Positions 22,188 through 34,884 are shown, counted from the stretch's first letter. The stretch: DNA of 35,908 nt from Methyloglobulus sp. (GCA_009695535.1 SHZQ01000005.1:1-35908), one strand, 5' to 3'. The notes: a model not told the origin generated them from the letters alone. Numbers and translations are program-made.

Positions 22188-22838
22188 ATGTCAATAGGTC
22201 TTGTAGGTCGAAAATGTGGTATGACCAGGGTATTTACTGAAGATGGCACTTCTGTACCCGTTACTGTGTTACAGGTTGATTCCAATAGAATTGCCCAAAT
22301 CAAAAGCGTTGAAGTTGATGGGTATCGTTCGATTCAGGTTGCTGTAGGTGATAAAAAGTCATCCCACGTTAATAAGGCGATGGCGGGTCACTATGCCGCA
22401 GCCAATATGACGGCCGGAAGAGGTCTGTGGGAATTTAGGCTAACAGCAGATGAAGGTCAAGACTTTGTTGTAGGCACCCAATTGCCCGTGAGTATTTTCT
22501 CAGCCGGTCAGGTTGTGGATGTGCAGGGAAGAACGATTGGTAAGGGTTTTGCTGGCGGGATTAAGCGCCATCATTTCCACATGCAAGATGCAACTCATGG
22601 TAACTCGCTCTCACACAGAGTATTGGGTTCCATCGGTATGAACCAAACTCCCGGCAGAGTATTTAAAGGGAAGAAAATGGCGGGGCATCTTGGAGCTGTA
22701 AAAAGAACCATCCAAAATCTGACCATACACTCAGTTGATACTGAAAGAAATTTAATTTTAGTTAAAGGTGCAGTGCCTGGCGCTAAAGGCGGTGATGTGA
22801 TTGTTACACCCGCAATGAAAATGAAAAATAAAGGTTAG
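22188..22838 (+). CDS. rplC: 50S ribosomal protein L3
   Basis: [23 protein letters not shown] at 22188 preferred over listed TTG at 22173. Confidence 0.97.
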   Translation: MSIGLVGRKCGMTRVFTEDGTSVPVTVLQVDSNRIAQIKSVEVDGYRSIQVAVGDKKSSHVNKAMAGHYAAANMTAGRGLWEFRLTADEGQDFVVGTQLPVSIFSAGQVVDVQGRTIGKGFAGGIKRHHFHMQDATHGNSLSHRVLGSIGMNQTPGRVFKGKKMAGHLGAVKRTIQNLTIHSVDTERNLILVKGAVPGAKGGDVIVTPAMKMKNKG

Positions 22839-22841
22839 GTT

Positions 22842-23459
22842 ATGGGTTTGCAAATACCAGCTTTAAGTGGAAATAATTCCAACAACGTCGATGTGCTTGA
22901 GTCTGTTTTTGGGCAAACGTATAACGAAACGTTAATACATCAATTAGTAACAAGGTACTTAGCTGGGGCGCGAGCGGGTACGAAAGCGCAGAAGACGCGT
23001 TCTGATGTCAGCGGCGGTGGTTCAAAGCCGTGGAAGCAAAAAGGTACAGGTCGGGCGCGCGCTGGTACAACCCGAAGCCCTTTATGGCGGACTGGTGGTA
23101 TTACATTTGCTGCCAGACCCAGAAATTACGATCAGAAACTGAACAAAAAAATGTTCCGAGTCGGTATCCGGTCGATTTTATCTGAATTGCTCAGGCAAAA
23201 CAGATTGGTTGTCAGCGACACTATCGTACCTGCAACTGCAAAGACTAAAGAATTTAGCGCAAAGCTTAAAACTATAGATGCAAGACGAGTGTTAATTATC
23301 GTCGATAAGGTTGAAGTTAATTTGATTTTGGCATCCAGAAACATTCCAAATGTTGAGGTTGTTGAAGCGGCAAATTTAAGCCCAGTGTTGCTAGTTGGTG
23401 CTGACAAGATTATTGCAACATCTGCTGCGATTAAGAGTTTAGAGGAGCGTTTAGCATGA
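22842..23459 (+). CDS. rplD: 50S ribosomal protein L4
   Basis: GGGSKPWKQKGTGRARAGTTRSPLWRTGG. Confidence 0.97.
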   Translation: MGLQIPALSGNNSNNVDVLESVFGQTYNETLIHQLVTRYLAGARAGTKAQKTRSDVSGGGSKPWKQKGTGRARAGTTRSPLWRTGGITFAARPRNYDQKLNKKMFRVGIRSILSELLRQNRLVVSDTIVPATAKTKEFSAKLKTIDARRVLIIVDKVEVNLILASRNIPNVEVVEAANLSPVLLVGADKIIATSAAIKSLEERLA

Positions 23460-23746
23460 ATTACCAATTAGCTGATGTCCTGGAAGCTCCGATTATTTCA
23501 GAGAAAAGCACTATTGCTGCTGAAAAAGATCATCGGTTTGTCTTTAAGGTAAAAAAACAGGCAACAAAAAAACAAGTCAAAAATGCCGTTGAAGCAATGT
23601 TCAGTGTTGAAGTTGATTCAGTTCATGTTTTGAATGTTAAAGGCAAGGAAAAACGCTTCGGGAAAACGTTGGGTCAACGATCTGATTGGAAAAAGGCTTA
23701 CGTCAAGCTAAAACCCGGACATGACATAAACTTTGCAACGCCATAG
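23456..23746 (+). CDS. rplW: 50S ribosomal protein L23
   Basis: APIISEKSTIAAEKDHRFVFKVKKQATKKQVKNAVE. ATGA overlap with rplD. Confidence 0.97.
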   Translation: MNYQLADVLEAPIISEKSTIAAEKDHRFVFKVKKQATKKQVKNAVEAMFSVEVDSVHVLNVKGKEKRFGKTLGQRSDWKKAYVKLKPGHDINFATP

Positions 23747-23786
23747 TTTATTTAATTAAAGAGACAATAGGGAACGGTAACAAGAT

Positions 23787-24608
23787 ATGGCTATTGTAAA
23801 GTCAAAACCGACATCACCTGGTTCACGCTTTGTTGTGCGGATCAAGAGTGAAGGCCTCCATAAAGGTAAGCCTTATGCTCCATTGCTGAGTAAAAAAAGT
23901 AAAAGTGGTGGTCGGAATAACCTAGGTCGGATAACAACTCGACATGTTGGCGGTGGGCATAAACAGCGCTACCGCATTATCGACTTTAAACGTAATAAAT
24001 TGGATATACCGGCGGTCGTTGAGCGTCTTGAGTATGACCCAAATAGAACGGCCAATATTGCGCTGATTTTATTTAAAGATGGCGAGCGTCGATACATCAT
24101 TGCGCCTAAAGGTATAGCGGTTGGCCAGGAGATTATTTCTTCTGAAACCGTTCCTGTAAAACCAGGTAATTGTATGCCGTTGCGTAATGTACCTATGGGT
24201 GCCACTGTGCATTGCGTGGAATTAAAGCCAGGCAAAGGCGCACAACTAGCACGAAGCGCGGGTACTTCGGTACAGTTAGTTGCTAGAGATGGTGCTCATG
24301 CAACTATAAGACTGCGTTCCGGTGAAATGCGGAAAGTTTTAGCTGATTGCCGTGCGGTAATCGGTGAGGTTTCAAATTCAGAGCATAATTTAACTTCTTT
24401 AGGAAAAGCTGGGGCAACTCGGTGGCGAGGAGTTAGGCCGACTGTTCGTGGGGTTGTAATGAATCCTGTTGACCATCCACATGGTGGTGGTGAAGGAAGA
24501 ACATCAGGTGGTAGGCATCCAGTTTCCCCTTGGGGTATGCCCACTAAAGGCTATAAGACCAGAAAAAACAAACGGACTGATAGCATGATTATCAGACGTA
24601 GAAAATAA
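23787..24608 (+). CDS. rplB: 50S ribosomal protein L2
   Basis: [54 protein letters not shown]. Confidence 0.98.
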   Translation: MAIVKSKPTSPGSRFVVRIKSEGLHKGKPYAPLLSKKSKSGGRNNLGRITTRHVGGGHKQRYRIIDFKRNKLDIPAVVERLEYDPNRTANIALILFKDGERRYIIAPKGIAVGQEIISSETVPVKPGNCMPLRNVPMGATVHCVELKPGKGAQLARSAGTSVQLVARDGAHATIRLRSGEMRKVLADCRAVIGEVSNSEHNLTSLGKAGATRWRGVRPTVRGVVMNPVDHPHGGGEGRTSGGRHPVSPWGMPTKGYKTRKNKRTDSMIIRRRK

Positions 24609-24626
24609 GCTAAGAGAGGTATAACC

Positions 24627-24899
24627 GTGCCACGGTCAATAAAAAAAGGTCCATTCATCGATCATCATCTTCAAAAGAAAGTGGAAGATGCTGTTACTGC
24701 TAATAGTCGTAAGCCTATTAAAACATGGTCGAGAAGATCAATGATTATTCCTGATATGCTGGGATTAACAATAGCTATCCACAATGGTCGCTTACATATT
24801 CCCGTACTCATATCTGAGAATATGGTCGGACATAAATTAGGTGAATTTGCACCTACTCGTACCTTTAAAGGCCACGTGGCTGATAAAAAATCAAGATAG
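24627..24899 (+). CDS. rpsS: 30S ribosomal protein S19 (GTG start)
   Basis: [36 protein letters not shown]. Confidence 0.98.
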   Translation: MPRSIKKGPFIDHHLQKKVEDAVTANSRKPIKTWSRRSMIIPDMLGLTIAIHNGRLHIPVLISENMVGHKLGEFAPTRTFKGHVADKKSR

Positions 24900-24907
24900 G
24901 TTGTGTA

Positions 24908-25243
24908 ATGGAAATTTCAGCGAAATTAAGTAATGCGCCTTTATCAGCTCAAAAAGCACGCCTAGTTGGGGATTTGATACGTGGTATGCCTGTAGATCAA
25001 GCACTGAACACACTAAAGTTCAGTTCAAAAAAAGCAGCAGCAATCGTTAAAAAGATTCTTGAATCTGCAATAGCAAATGCAGAACACAACGAAAGCGCGG
25101 ACATCGACGAGTTGCGAGTCTCTACAGTATTTGTAGATGAAGCACCAACTACGAAAAGATTTAAGGCAAGAGCTAAGGGACGTGCCAATACGATCCTTAA
25201 AAGAACCTGCCATATAACAGTTAAAGTCTCGGAAAACGAGTAG
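24908..25243 (+). CDS. rplV: 50S ribosomal protein L22
   Basis: [32 protein letters not shown]. Confidence 0.97.
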   Translation: MEISAKLSNAPLSAQKARLVGDLIRGMPVDQALNTLKFSSKKAAAIVKKILESAIANAEHNESADIDELRVSTVFVDEAPTTKRFKARAKGRANTILKRTCHITVKVSENE

Positions 25244-25252
25244 GGGCAGAAA

Positions 25253-25924
25253 ATGGGACAAAAAGTACATCCAATTGGTATTCGTCTTGGAATAGTCAAG
25301 GATTGGAATTCAAGATGGTATGCAAATAGTCATGATTACCCTCTGTTTCTAAATCAGGATCTGGCGGTTAGGAAATTTCTAAAAGCAAAGTTGGCGCATG
25401 CATCGGTTAGCCATATTCAAATTAACCGTCCTGCAAACAATGCACACATCACAATTCATACCGCTAGACCTGGCATTGTTATTGGCAAAAAAGGTGAAGA
25501 TATTGATTTGTTAAGGCAGCATATATCAAAAATGATAGGTGTGCCTGTACAACTCAATGTTGAAGAAATCAGAAAGCCTGAGCTTGATGCGCTGTTAGTA
25601 GCAGAAGGCGTGGCGCAACAGCTAGAAAAGCGGATCATGTATCGTCGAGCTATGAAGCGCGCCGTTACGAATACCATGCGGCTCGGAGCTGAAGGCATAA
25701 AAATCAATGTTGGTGGTCGCTTAAATGGCGCTGAAATTGCAAGAAGCGAATGGTACAGAGAAGGTCGTGTGCCTTTGCATACTTTAAGGGCTGATATTGA
25801 CTATGCAACCGCTGAAGCAAATACAACTTATGGAATCATCGGTATAAAAGTATGGATATTCAAAGGCGAAGTATTTGATACGGGTTTGAATAGTACAGCC
25901 AATAAATCTGATTCTAAGAAATAA
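25253..25924 (+). CDS. rpsC: 30S ribosomal protein S3
   Basis: [26 protein letters not shown] domain [15 protein letters not shown]. Confidence 0.98.
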   Translation: MGQKVHPIGIRLGIVKDWNSRWYANSHDYPLFLNQDLAVRKFLKAKLAHASVSHIQINRPANNAHITIHTARPGIVIGKKGEDIDLLRQHISKMIGVPVQLNVEEIRKPELDALLVAEGVAQQLEKRIMYRRAMKRAVTNTMRLGAEGIKINVGGRLNGAEIARSEWYREGRVPLHTLRADIDYATAEANTTYGIIGIKVWIFKGEVFDTGLNSTANKSDSKK

Positions 25925-25940
25925 GTAAAGGGACAGAGTA

Positions 25941-26354
25941 ATGCTGCAACCAAAAAGAACAAAATTCCGTAAACAGCACAAAGGTAGGAATAACGGAACT
26001 GCCGTACGTGGATCGTCTGTCAGCTTTGGCGAATACGGATTAAAAGCGATTAGCCGTGGCAGACTGACTGCTAGGCAAATCGAATCCGCACGTAGAACAA
26101 TTACCCGTCACGTCAAACGTGGTGGCAAAATCTGGATTAGAATCTTCCCAGATAAGCCAATTACCAAAAAACCATTAGAAGTTCGTATGGGAAAAGGCAA
26201 AGGTAGTGTAGAATACTGGGTTGCGCAAATTAGGCCCGGAACGATGCTATACGAGATACAAGGAGTTTCCGAAGAGTTAGCTCGCGAAGCATTTACCTTG
26301 GCGGCGGCTAAGTTACCATTGAAAACGCTATTTACTGCTCGGACGATAATGTAA
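25941..26354 (+). CDS. rplP: 50S ribosomal protein L16
   Basis: [38 protein letters not shown]. Confidence 0.98.
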   Translation: MLQPKRTKFRKQHKGRNNGTAVRGSSVSFGEYGLKAISRGRLTARQIESARRTITRHVKRGGKIWIRIFPDKPITKKPLEVRMGKGKGSVEYWVAQIRPGTMLYEIQGVSEELAREAFTLAAAKLPLKTLFTARTIM

Positions 26355-26545
26355 TGAATGCAACAGAATTACGCAAAAAGACTAAGGATGAGTTGGGTAC
26401 TGTACTCATTGATCTTTCGCGGGAAAAATTTAACCTGAAGATGCAAAAAGGTACGGGTCAGCTTGTTAAGCCAGATCAGGTCAAAAAAGTACGACGCGAC
26501 ATAGCTCGTGTCCATACCATCATCAACGAAATGGCGAGAACGTAA
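26354..26545 (+). CDS. rpmC: 50S ribosomal protein L29
   Basis: [42 protein letters not shown] overlap with rplP. Confidence 0.96.
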   Translation: MNATELRKKTKDELGTVLIDLSREKFNLKMQKGTGQLVKPDQVKKVRRDIARVHTIINEMART

Positions 26546-26546
26546 A

Positions 26547-26810
26547 ATGACTGAAAATGAAGTCAAGCTGCGGACGATAACCGGTAAGGTTGTTAGTAAC
26601 AAAATGGATAAAACCGTTACTGTGTTGGTGGAGCGTGTGGTTAAGCATCCGGTTTATGGCAAGTATATTAAGCGGTCAACGAAGATGATGGCGCATGACG
26701 AACAGAATGTTTGTCAGGAAGGCGATGTGGTCTCAATAACATCTTGCAGGCCGATGTCCAAAAACAAAACCTTTAAACTGGTTGCGGTTTTGGAAGTTGC
26801 TAAGCGATAA
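26547..26810 (+). CDS. rpsQ: 30S ribosomal protein S17
   Basis: [35 protein letters not shown] at 26547 follows the rpmC stop; the listed start 26508 lies inside rpmC. Confidence 0.95.
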   Translation: MTENEVKLRTITGKVVSNKMDKTVTVLVERVVKHPVYGKYIKRSTKMMAHDEQNVCQEGDVVSITSCRPMSKNKTFKLVAVLEVAKR

Positions 26811-26846
26811 ATGCTGCAATCAATTACAGTTAATTAGGAAAAAATC

Positions 26847-27215
26847 ATGATTCAGATGCAAACTAACCTTGATGTTGCCGATAATAGCGGCGCAAAAAGA
26901 GTCATGTGTATCAAAGTATTGGGTGGCTCACACAGACGTTATGCAGGGATTGGTGACATAATCAAGGTAAGCATAAAAGATGCCATTCCTCGTGGGCGGG
27001 TAAAGAAGGGTGAAGTTTATAATGCACTTGTCGTTAGAACGGCTAAAGGTGTCCGCAGAGCGGATGGCTCAATTATTCGTTTCGATGGTAATGCAGCGGT
27101 AATCCTTAACAATAATTTACAGCCTTTAGGTACTCGTATTTTTGGGCCAGTAACGCGTGAATTAAGGGGTGAGAGATTCATGAAAATTATCTCCTTGGCT
27201 CCCGAAGTATTATAG
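26847..27215 (+). CDS. rplN: 50S ribosomal protein L14
   Basis: [33 protein letters not shown]. Confidence 0.98.
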   Translation: MIQMQTNLDVADNSGAKRVMCIKVLGGSHRRYAGIGDIIKVSIKDAIPRGRVKKGEVYNALVVRTAKGVRRADGSIIRFDGNAAVILNNNLQPLGTRIFGPVTRELRGERFMKIISLAPEVL

Positions 27216-27226
27216 GAGATTACTAC

Positions 27227-27544
27227 ATGAATAAGATTAGAAAAGGTGATGATGTCGTTATTCGCACCGGTAAAGATAAAGGCAAAAGCGGTAGAGTCAC
27301 GCAGGTTTTGAAAGATAACAAAGTTTTGATTGAGGGACTTAATCAGGCTAAAAAAAACCAAAAGCCAAATCCTAACGCAGGGATAACGGGCGGTATTGTC
27401 GTAAAAGATATGCCAATTAATATTTCTAATGTTGGTCTGTACAATCCAACGACAAAAAAGGCTGATCGAATAGGTTTCAGATTCTTGGAAGATGGCAAGA
27501 AAGTTCGGTATTTTAAGTCAACAAATGAAAACGTTGATGTGTAA
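27227..27544 (+). CDS. rplX: 50S ribosomal protein L24
   Basis: [25 protein letters not shown] motif. Confidence 0.97.
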   Translation: MNKIRKGDDVVIRTGKDKGKSGRVTQVLKDNKVLIEGLNQAKKNQKPNPNAGITGGIVVKDMPINISNVGLYNPTTKKADRIGFRFLEDGKKVRYFKSTNENVDV

Positions 27545-27557
27545 GGTATATTAAATC

Positions 27558-28097
27558 ATGGCTAGACTAGAGTCCGTTTACAAAGAAACCATTCTTCCAG
27601 AATTGGTAAAGCAGTTTTCCTACAAATCCGTAATGCAAGCGCCACGGATTACTAAAATAACCCTTAATATGGGTGTTGGGGAAGCTGTAGCAGATAAAAA
27701 AATATTGCAATCGGCTGTCAGCGATATGGAAAAAATATCGGGACAGAAGCCAGTGATTACATTGGCAAGAAAATCGATAGCCGGTTTTAAGATACGTGAT
27801 GATATGCCAATAGGCTGCAAAGTCACGTTGCGTAGTCAAAGAATGTATGAATTTCTTGATCGACTTATCAGTGTATCAATTCCCAGAATCCGTGATTTTA
27901 GGGGATTAAGCCCCAAAAGTTTTGATGGCTATGGTAATTACTCGATGGGCGTTAAGGAGCAAATCATTTTTCCAGAAATTGATTATGACAAAATCGACGC
28001 TATTCGTGGGATGGACATTACAATTACAACTTCCGCGCAAACTAATGAGGAAGGCTTGGCGTTGTTAAAGCTCTTTAATTTTCCGTTTAAGAATTGA
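27558..28097 (+). CDS. rplE: 50S ribosomal protein L5
   Basis: [46 protein letters not shown]. Confidence 0.98.
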   Translation: MARLESVYKETILPELVKQFSYKSVMQAPRITKITLNMGVGEAVADKKILQSAVSDMEKISGQKPVITLARKSIAGFKIRDDMPIGCKVTLRSQRMYEFLDRLISVSIPRIRDFRGLSPKSFDGYGNYSMGVKEQIIFPEIDYDKIDAIRGMDITITTSAQTNEEGLALLKLFNFPFKN

Positions 28098-28106
28098 GAT
28101 TTAGAT

Positions 28107-28412
28107 ATGGCCAAGAAGTCTATGATTGCCCGCGAAGATAAGCGTAAAAAGTTAGTTCTTAAATACGATACCAAGCGTAAAGCAATAAGAGAAATCATTA
28201 GAGATCCTAATGCGACATTTGAGCAAAAAGAAGTGGCTCATAAGCAGCTACAAAAATTGCCAAGAGATTCAAGTGCTGCCAGAATACGTAACCGCTGTGC
28301 GATCACAGGTCGTCCTCATGGATACTATCGCAAATTTGGTCTTAGCAGAAACAAATTAAGAGAAGCGACAATGCGCGGTGATGTGCCTGGTGTTGTTAAG
28401 GCCAGTTGGTAA
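28107..28412 (+). CDS. rpsN: 30S ribosomal protein S14, long C-minus form
   Basis: 101 aa; [26 protein letters not shown]; lacks the CxxC zinc ribbon. Confidence 0.97.
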   Translation: MAKKSMIAREDKRKKLVLKYDTKRKAIREIIRDPNATFEQKEVAHKQLQKLPRDSSAARIRNRCAITGRPHGYYRKFGLSRNKLREATMRGDVPGVVKASW

Positions 28413-28442
28413 CTTGAGCAGTAACGGTTTGGAGACAAAACA

Positions 28443-28838
28443 ATGAGTATGACGGACCCAGTAGCAGATATGTTGACACGGATCAGAAATGGTCAATCTG
28501 CTGGGAAAAAATTTATAAAACAACCTTCTTCAAAACTGAAGCTGTCTATTGCTCAAGTGTTAAAGGACGAAGGTTATATTGCCGATTTTAGTACGGAATC
28601 ATCCGGCAGTCACACTGAGATGACCGTTGACTTGAAGTACCACAAAGGTACTCCGGTTATAGAAACGATTAAAAGAATCAGTAGGCCTGGATTGCGTATC
28701 TATAAATCAAAAGATGAGCTACCTAAAGTATTGGGTGGTTTAGGTGTTGCAATTGTGTCAACATCCAATGGCGTTATGACAGATAGAGCTGCTAGAGCTA
28801 AAGGTCATGGCGGTGAAATTATTTGTACTGTTTGTTAA
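28443..28838 (+). CDS. rpsH: 30S ribosomal protein S8
   Basis: [42 protein letters not shown]. Confidence 0.98.
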   Translation: MSMTDPVADMLTRIRNGQSAGKKFIKQPSSKLKLSIAQVLKDEGYIADFSTESSGSHTEMTVDLKYHKGTPVIETIKRISRPGLRIYKSKDELPKVLGGLGVAIVSTSNGVMTDRAARAKGHGGEIICTVC

Positions 28839-28850
28839 TGATGGTGGTTT

Positions 28851-29384
28851 ATGTCAAGAATTGCTAAAGCGCCAGTTACCATCCCAAAAGGTGTTGATGT
28901 CAAATTGACTGGCAATAATATGACCGTTAAAGGCAGTAAAGGTCAGTTATCATTTGATTTTAATCCTGCAGTTGGAATGACTGTTGCTGATAATGTTATT
29001 CAGATGCAATGGGATAAGGATAGCAAGGGAGCTGTCGCCCAAGCAGGAACTGCAAGATCTATCGTCAATAGTATGGTGATCGGCGTTTCTGAAGGCTTTG
29101 AAAAGAAAATGACCCTCGTAGGTGTAGGTTATAGGGCTCAGACTAAAGGCAATGTCCTTAGTTTAGCACTTGGCTTTTCCCACCCAGTTGAATTTGAAGT
29201 TCCAGTAGGTATTACGGTTGAAACGCCCACTCAAACGGAAATCATCATTAGGGGCAGTGATAAGCAACAAGTTGGTCAGGTTGCTGCAAAAATAAGGGCT
29301 TATAGGCCACCAGAACCATATAAGGGCAAAGGTGTCAGGTACGCTGATGAGAATGTAGTTAAAAAAGAAGCTAAGAAGAAATAG
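28851..29384 (+). CDS. rplF: 50S ribosomal protein L6
   Basis: [33 protein letters not shown]. Confidence 0.98.
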   Translation: MSRIAKAPVTIPKGVDVKLTGNNMTVKGSKGQLSFDFNPAVGMTVADNVIQMQWDKDSKGAVAQAGTARSIVNSMVIGVSEGFEKKMTLVGVGYRAQTKGNVLSLALGFSHPVEFEVPVGITVETPTQTEIIIRGSDKQQVGQVAAKIRAYRPPEPYKGKGVRYADENVVKKEAKKK

Positions 29385-29391
29385 GTCAGTC

Positions 29392-29745
29392 ATGGATAAG
29401 AAAAAGTCTCGATTAAAACGCGCAATAAAATTGCGCTGTAAGATTAGGCAGTTGAATGCCAATCGCTTATCTATTCATAAAACACCTCAGCATATCTATG
29501 CACAGGTCATTAGCGGCGATGGGACAAAGACCTTAGCAAGCGCTTCGACAAATCAGGCTGAAATTAAAGGTGGCTTAAAAAATACAGGCAATATCACTGC
29601 TGCCGCCGAAGTTGGAAAATTTATCGCCCAAAAAGCCATTGCTGCGGGTATTACAGAGGTTGCATTTGACCGCTCTGGTTTTAAATACCACGGTCGTGTT
29701 AAGGCTTTAGCGGATGCTGCTCGTGAAGCCGGATTAAAGTTCTAG
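29392..29745 (+). CDS. rplR: 50S ribosomal protein L18
   Basis: [43 protein letters not shown]. Confidence 0.98.
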   Translation: MDKKKSRLKRAIKLRCKIRQLNANRLSIHKTPQHIYAQVISGDGTKTLASASTNQAEIKGGLKNTGNITAAAEVGKFIAQKAIAAGITEVAFDRSGFKYHGRVKALADAAREAGLKF

Positions 29746-29754
29746 GAGAATAAA

Positions 29755-30261
29755 ATGGCTACAGCGCCCGCACAAGGCAGTACAGATGGTTTGCAAGAAA
29801 AGTTAGTTAACGTTAGGCGCGTTGCTAAGGTTGTTAAAGGTGGTCGAGTATTCGGTTTCGCGGCACTTACCGTGGTCGGTGATGGTGAAGGTCGAGTCGG
29901 TTATGGAGTTAGCAAAGCACGAGAAGTGCCTATTGCCATACAAAAATCACTCGAACAAGCCCGTAAGAATATGCGTAAAGTTGCCTTGAAAGGCGATACT
30001 TTACAGTACGCGATTATGAACACGACCGGCGCAGCTAAAGTATATATGCAGCCTGCCTCGGAAGGTACTGGCATCATTGCCGGTGGAGCGATGAGAGCAG
30101 TATTTGAAGTCGTTGGTGTCCATAATGTTTTAGCTAAGTGTATAGGAACTAATAACCCGATCAACGTGGTTAGGGCAACTATCAATGGCTTGACCGGAAT
30201 GCATAGCGCAAACCAAATAGCTGCCAAACGCGGCCTGACAGTCGAACAAATTATTGGATAG
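29755..30261 (+). CDS. rpsE: 30S ribosomal protein S5
   Basis: [45 protein letters not shown]. Confidence 0.98.
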   Translation: MATAPAQGSTDGLQEKLVNVRRVAKVVKGGRVFGFAALTVVGDGEGRVGYGVSKAREVPIAIQKSLEQARKNMRKVALKGDTLQYAIMNTTGAAKVYMQPASEGTGIIAGGAMRAVFEVVGVHNVLAKCIGTNNPINVVRATINGLTGMHSANQIAAKRGLTVEQIIG

Positions 30262-30265
30262 TACA

Positions 30266-30451
30266 ATGGCTAGTAGTAAGTTAAGTGTTACGATGACAAA
30301 AAGTAAGTTCGGACGGCTACCCGTTCATCGGGCTTGTTTAAAAGGTTTAGGTTTAGGGAAGATCAACCAGACAGTTGAGGTTCTTAACACACCGGAAAAT
30401 AGGGGTATGATTAATAAAGTATCCTATATGTTGAGAGTCGAGGAAATATAA
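30266..30451 (+). CDS. rpmD: 50S ribosomal protein L30
   Basis: [59 protein letters not shown] at 30266 preferred over 30254, which overlaps rpsE. Confidence 0.95.
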   Translation: MASSKLSVTMTKSKFGRLPVHRACLKGLGLGKINQTVEVLNTPENRGMINKVSYMLRVEEI

Positions 30452-30885
30452 TGTTTTTGAATACCATTCAAGCAAGCGAAGGATCCAGAAAAAAATCCAG
30501 AAGAGTTGGTCGAGGCATAGGCTGTACCATGGGTAAGACCTGTGGTAAAGGTCATAAAGGTCAAAAGGCTCGCAGCGGTGGCTTTCATAAAGTTGGTTTC
30601 GAGGGTGGTCAGATGCCCTTGCAGCGTCGTTTACCTAAGATAGGTTTCCGTTCCAGGACAGCTAAGTATTCTGCTGAAGTCAGATTGGGTGAGTTAGAAG
30701 GCCTGAACTTAGATGCCGTTGATCTTGTTATTTTGATCGAAAATAATATTGTTCCTGCTTTTACAAAAAAAGCGAAAGTTATTTTGTCTGGCGAAATAAA
30801 AAGAGCGGTTACCCTCAAAGGCATTAACGTAACTGGCGGTGCGAAGCTTGCAATAGAAGCGGCTGGTGGCAAGGTTGAGGTTTAA
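30451..30885 (+). CDS. rplO: 50S ribosomal protein L15
   Basis: [32 protein letters not shown] overlap with rpmD. Confidence 0.97.
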   Translation: MFLNTIQASEGSRKKSRRVGRGIGCTMGKTCGKGHKGQKARSGGFHKVGFEGGQMPLQRRLPKIGFRSRTAKYSAEVRLGELEGLNLDAVDLVILIENNIVPAFTKKAKVILSGEIKRAVTLKGINVTGGAKLAIEAAGGKVEV

Positions 30886-32211
30886 GTGAGTACCCCAAAA
30901 TCTGCCTTACCCGCTTACAAACCGGGTGGTTTTTCTGAGTTAAATGCTAGGTTACTTTTTGTATTCGGTGCCTTTGTTGTTTATAGAATTGGTGCTCACA
31001 TACCTGTTCCTGGAATAGATCCAAAAGCACTCCAGGTTATGTTTGAGCAGCAAAGCGGCTCCATTCTGGATATGTTTAATATGTTCTCAGGTGGTGCGTT
31101 GATGCGATTAAGTCTCTTCGCACTCGGCATCATGCCTTATATTTCAGCTTCTATTATCATGCAGTTAATGACGGTTGTCATTCCTTACATGGAGCAGCTA
31201 AAAAAAGAAGGCGAGTCCGGTAGAAAAAAGATTTCTCAATATACACGATACGGGACGGTCGTATTAGCGACATTCCAGGCTATCGGTATATCTTTAGCGT
31301 TACAAAATCAGACTGCTGGCGGCTTGTCGGTAGTTTTGACACCAGGATTAAGTTTTATCGTTATTACGACCATAACCTTGGTGACTGGTACGGTGTTCCT
31401 GATGTGGCTAGGTGAGCAGGTAACCGAGCGTGGTATCGGTAATGGTATTTCTTTGATCATTTTTGCAGGTATAGTATCAGGTCTACCTAAAGCGATTGGC
31501 GGCACTTTAGAGCTTGCAAGAACAGGTGAAATGAATGGTGGATTTATAATCCTGCTGTTTTTGTTATCAATATTCGTTACGGCACTGGTAGTTTTTGTTG
31601 AAAGAGGTCAAAGACGCATTCTGATTAACTATCCTAAGCGCCAGCAAGGCAGGAAAGTTTATGCTGGACAGACCAGTTTCTTGCCGCTTAAGCTGAATAT
31701 GGCTGGTGTAATTCCCCCTATTTTTGCTTCGAGTATTATCTTATTTCCTGCCACGATTGCTGGTTGGTTCGGTAATACTGAAGGTTTCACTTGGCTTCAA
31801 GACATCGCAACCATGCTGTCTCCAGGCCAGCCTGTGTATGTTATGTTTTATGCAGCGGCTATCATTTTCTTCTGCTTTTTTTATACCGCTTTGGTGTTTA
31901 ACTCAAAAGAAACTGCCGAAAACTTGAAAAAATCGGGTGCATTTTTACCAGGAATAAGACCAGGTATTCAAACAAGTGCTTACATAGATAAAGTCATGAC
32001 ACGCCTGACTTTAATCGGTGCCTTTTATATAACTTTAGTCTGCTTGTTGCCTGAGTTTTTAATAGTTTACTGGAATGTCCCTTTCTACTTTGGTGGAACG
32101 TCCTTGCTGATTATCGTTGTAGTTGTAATGGATTTTATTTCGCAAATGCAAACGCATTTAATGTCTCAGCAATATGAAGGCTTGATGAAAAAAGCTAATT
32201 TGAAGAAATAA
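30886..32211 (+). CDS. secY: Preprotein translocase subunit SecY (GTG start)
   Basis: 441 aa polytopic protein; [19 protein letters not shown]; start codon abuts the rplO stop. Confidence 0.97.
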   Translation: MSTPKSALPAYKPGGFSELNARLLFVFGAFVVYRIGAHIPVPGIDPKALQVMFEQQSGSILDMFNMFSGGALMRLSLFALGIMPYISASIIMQLMTVVIPYMEQLKKEGESGRKKISQYTRYGTVVLATFQAIGISLALQNQTAGGLSVVLTPGLSFIVITTITLVTGTVFLMWLGEQVTERGIGNGISLIIFAGIVSGLPKAIGGTLELARTGEMNGGFIILLFLLSIFVTALVVFVERGQRRILINYPKRQQGRKVYAGQTSFLPLKLNMAGVIPPIFASSIILFPATIAGWFGNTEGFTWLQDIATMLSPGQPVYVMFYAAAIIFFCFFYTALVFNSKETAENLKKSGAFLPGIRPGIQTSAYIDKVMTRLTLIGAFYITLVCLLPEFLIVYWNVPFYFGGTSLLIIVVVVMDFISQMQTHLMSQQYEGLMKKANLKK

Positions 32212-32241
32212 GCCATAACACATGAATTTTAGGAGTTAGTA

Positions 32242-32355
32242 ATGAAAGTAAGAGCCTCGGTTAAAAGAATTTGTAGAAATTGCAAGGTTGTAAAAAGAAG
32301 CGGTGTTGTCAGGGTTATCTGTGTAGATGGAAGACATAAACAACGTCAAGGATAG
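32242..32355 (+). CDS. rpmJ: 50S ribosomal protein L36, zinc-ribbon (C+) form; absent from the ORF track
   Basis: ATG at 32242, TAG at 32353-32355: [37 protein letters not shown], between secY and rpsM. Confidence 0.96.
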   Translation: MKVRASVKRICRNCKVVKRSGVVRVICVDGRHKQRQG

Positions 32356-32431
32356 AATTAGTTGTTGCTGCAAAATTGCAGCAGTGCTAAAATTTCGAGT
32401 TAACTTTAGAATCCTATCAGGGGAGTACTAG
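32356..32431 (+). promoter_or_regulatory. Candidate alpha-operon leader (possible S4 target) between rpmJ and rpsM
   Basis: 76-nt gap with perfect TGCTGCA-AAAT-TGCAGCA hairpin (32366-32383) and a possible CTAAA/TTTAG pairing before the rpsM RBS. Confidence 0.35.
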
Positions 32432-32788
32432 ATGGCACGTATTGCCGGGATAAACATACCAGAACATAAACATGCTTGGATTGCATTAACTTCTATTTAT
32501 GGAGTTGGTCGCCAAACTGCAAGTGATATTTGTGAGAAAGTCGGTATTTTGACATCTGTAAAAATTAAAGACCTAACTGAAGATCAGTTAGAGTCCATTC
32601 GTACTGTTGTGTCAAAAATGACCGTTGAGGGCGATTTGCGTCGCGAAGTATCTATGAATATCAAAAGGTTGATGGATCTTGGATGTTATCGTGGTATTAG
32701 GCATCGTCGTGGTTTACCCTTAAGAGGGCAGCGAACCAAAACCAACGCACGAACTCGTAAAGGTCCACGCAAACCGATTAAAAAGTAA
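32432..32788 (+). CDS. rpsM: 30S ribosomal protein S13
   Basis: [48 protein letters not shown]. Confidence 0.98.
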   Translation: MARIAGINIPEHKHAWIALTSIYGVGRQTASDICEKVGILTSVKIKDLTEDQLESIRTVVSKMTVEGDLRREVSMNIKRLMDLGCYRGIRHRRGLPLRGQRTKTNARTRKGPRKPIKK

Positions 32789-32810
32789 GAAATAAACAGG
32801 GTCTAAATTA

Positions 32811-33197
32811 ATGGCAAGTCCAGCTCGTACCAGAAAACGCATTAAAAGAGAAGTAGCAGATGGCATCGTTCATGTCCATGCTTCATTCAACAATACCATC
32901 ATTACTATTACTGATAGAAAAGGTAATGCTTTATCGTGGGCGACATCAGGAGGTTCAGGTTTCCGTGGCTCAAGAAAAAGCACTCCGTTTGCGGCACAGG
33001 TGGCTGCTGAAAAAGCTGGTACTGTCGCTTTAGAGTTCGGTATGAAAAATCTTGATGTGCAGATTAAAGGTCCAGGCCCAGGACGTGAGTCGGCTGTGCG
33101 TTCCCTGAATAATTTGGGGTTTAAAATTAATACGATTGTTGATGTGACTCCCATTCCACACAATGGTTGTCGTCCACCTAAAAAACGCCGCGTGTAA
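32811..33197 (+). CDS. rpsK: 30S ribosomal protein S11
   Basis: [49 protein letters not shown]. Confidence 0.98.
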   Translation: MASPARTRKRIKREVADGIVHVHASFNNTIITITDRKGNALSWATSGGSGFRGSRKSTPFAAQVAAEKAGTVALEFGMKNLDVQIKGPGPGRESAVRSLNNLGFKINTIVDVTPIPHNGCRPPKKRRV

Positions 33198-33213
33198 TTA
33201 AGGAGCTGTATAA

Positions 33214-33834
33214 ATGGCAAGATATCTTGGACCCACTTGTAAATTAAGTAGAAGAGAAGGAACTGACCTTTTTCTAAAGAGCAGAGGTAAGTCTTTAGAG
33301 GGTAAATGTAAGTTAGAGCAAAGACCTGGTCAGCACGGTACAAAACGTGCAAGAAGCTCAGATTATGCACTCCAGTTGAGAGCTAAGCAGCGTCTGCGTA
33401 GAATTTATGGTATTTTGGAAAAACAATTCAGAAATTACTATAAATCGGCTGATATGAAAAAAGGTGCAACAGGCGAAAATCTGTTGAATCTTCTTGAATC
33501 AAGATTGGATAATGTTGTTTATCGTATGGGCTTTGCGTCCACTCGTGCTGAAGCAAGGCAGTTGGTTAGTCATAAATCAGTGCAAGTTAATGGTGCTTTA
33601 ATAAATATACCGTCGTACCAGCTTTCAGTTGGCGATACATTGTCAGTTAGAGAAAAAGCAAAAAAGCAACAACGGATTGTTGATGCGCTAGTTGTCGCTG
33701 AACAATACGGCTTCCCTGCTTGGCTTGAAGTTAATCCGAAAGCCATGACGGGATCATTTAATTCTTTACCGGATCGTGTCGATCTAGGTAGCGACATCAA
33801 CGAGCAGTTGGTCGTAGAATTATACTCAAAATAA
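33214..33834 (+). CDS. rpsD: 30S ribosomal protein S4
   Basis: [24 protein letters not shown]4 domain [30 protein letters not shown]. Confidence 0.98.
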   Translation: MARYLGPTCKLSRREGTDLFLKSRGKSLEGKCKLEQRPGQHGTKRARSSDYALQLRAKQRLRRIYGILEKQFRNYYKSADMKKGATGENLLNLLESRLDNVVYRMGFASTRAEARQLVSHKSVQVNGALINIPSYQLSVGDTLSVREKAKKQQRIVDALVVAEQYGFPAWLEVNPKAMTGSFNSLPDRVDLGSDINEQLVVELYSK

Positions 33835-33855
33835 TTGCGGTTCTGAGGAAGATAC

Positions 33856-34869
33856 ATGCAAAATTCTTTTGCTGGATTGTTAAAGCCTCGGCTAGTTGAG
33901 GTTGTAAGTAAAACACCTAATCATTCTAGGATAGTCATAGAGCCTTTAGAAAGAGGTTTCGGACATTCGCTTGGCAACGCTCTGAGAAGAGTATTGCTAT
34001 CGACTATTCCTGGGTGTGCAGTCACTGATGTAGAGATTGAAGGTGTACAACACGAGTACACAACTATAGAAGGTGTTCAAGAAGATGTCATTGACATTTT
34101 ATTGAACCTAAAAAAATTGGCAGTCGTGCTTCACTCTAGGGATGAAGTTGAGCTAACGCTCGCTAAAAATGGCGAAGGTAGCGTAACAGCTGCTGATATT
34201 ACATTGCCCCATGATGTAGAAATTATTAACCCTGATTTGGTCATTGCTAATTTGACTCAAGCAGGTGTGTTAAACATGAAAATACGGATTCGTCGTGGCA
34301 GAGGCTATGAACCGCTTAGTGTTCGTAAGACTCAATCAGACTACGTCCCTGTTGTTGGTGCCTTGCATTTAGATGCATCGTATACACCAGTTGTTAAAGT
34401 GGCTTACCATGTTGAAAGCACGCGTGTTGAGCAACGTACCAATTTAGATAAATTGATTATTGAGCTGGAAACCAACGGTACTGTTGACCCAGAACAAACA
34501 ATTAAATTGGCGGCAACTATTCTTCACGATCAATTGTCGGTATTTGTTGATTTTGAACGGGTAGTTCATCCTCAAATTGAAGATGTTACCGTTGTCGAAG
34601 ATGATATTGATCCGATTTTATTGCGGCCGGTTGATGATCTTGAGTTGACGGTTCGTTCGGCGAATTGTTTAAAAGCCGAAAATATATTTTATATTGGCGA
34701 TTTGATTCAGCGTACTGAAGTCGAGTTGTTAAAAACACCCAACCTTGGTAAAAAGTCGTTGACTGAAATAAAAGACATCTTGGCTTTGAAAGGGTTGTCC
34801 TTGGGTATGCGTTTAGATAATTGGCCGCCTGACAGTCTTGCTGACCAGTCACACGCTATAACACACTAA
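33856..34869 (+). CDS. rpoA: RNA polymerase alpha subunit
   Basis: [49 protein letters not shown]; alpha-[33 protein letters not shown]. Confidence 0.99.
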   Translation: MQNSFAGLLKPRLVEVVSKTPNHSRIVIEPLERGFGHSLGNALRRVLLSTIPGCAVTDVEIEGVQHEYTTIEGVQEDVIDILLNLKKLAVVLHSRDEVELTLAKNGEGSVTAADITLPHDVEIINPDLVIANLTQAGVLNMKIRIRRGRGYEPLSVRKTQSDYVPVVGALHLDASYTPVVKVAYHVESTRVEQRTNLDKLIIELETNGTVDPEQTIKLAATILHDQLSVFVDFERVVHPQIEDVTVVEDDIDPILLRPVDDLELTVRSANCLKAENIFYIGDLIQRTEVELLKTPNLGKKSLTEIKDILALKGLSLGMRLDNWPPDSLADQSHAITH

Positions 34870-34884
34870 CATAGGTCTGTAGTA

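Noticed and set aside
32870-33370. 166-aa minus-strand ORF over rpsK/rpsD
   Set aside because: Antisense to two certain ribosomal protein genes; no domain recognised.
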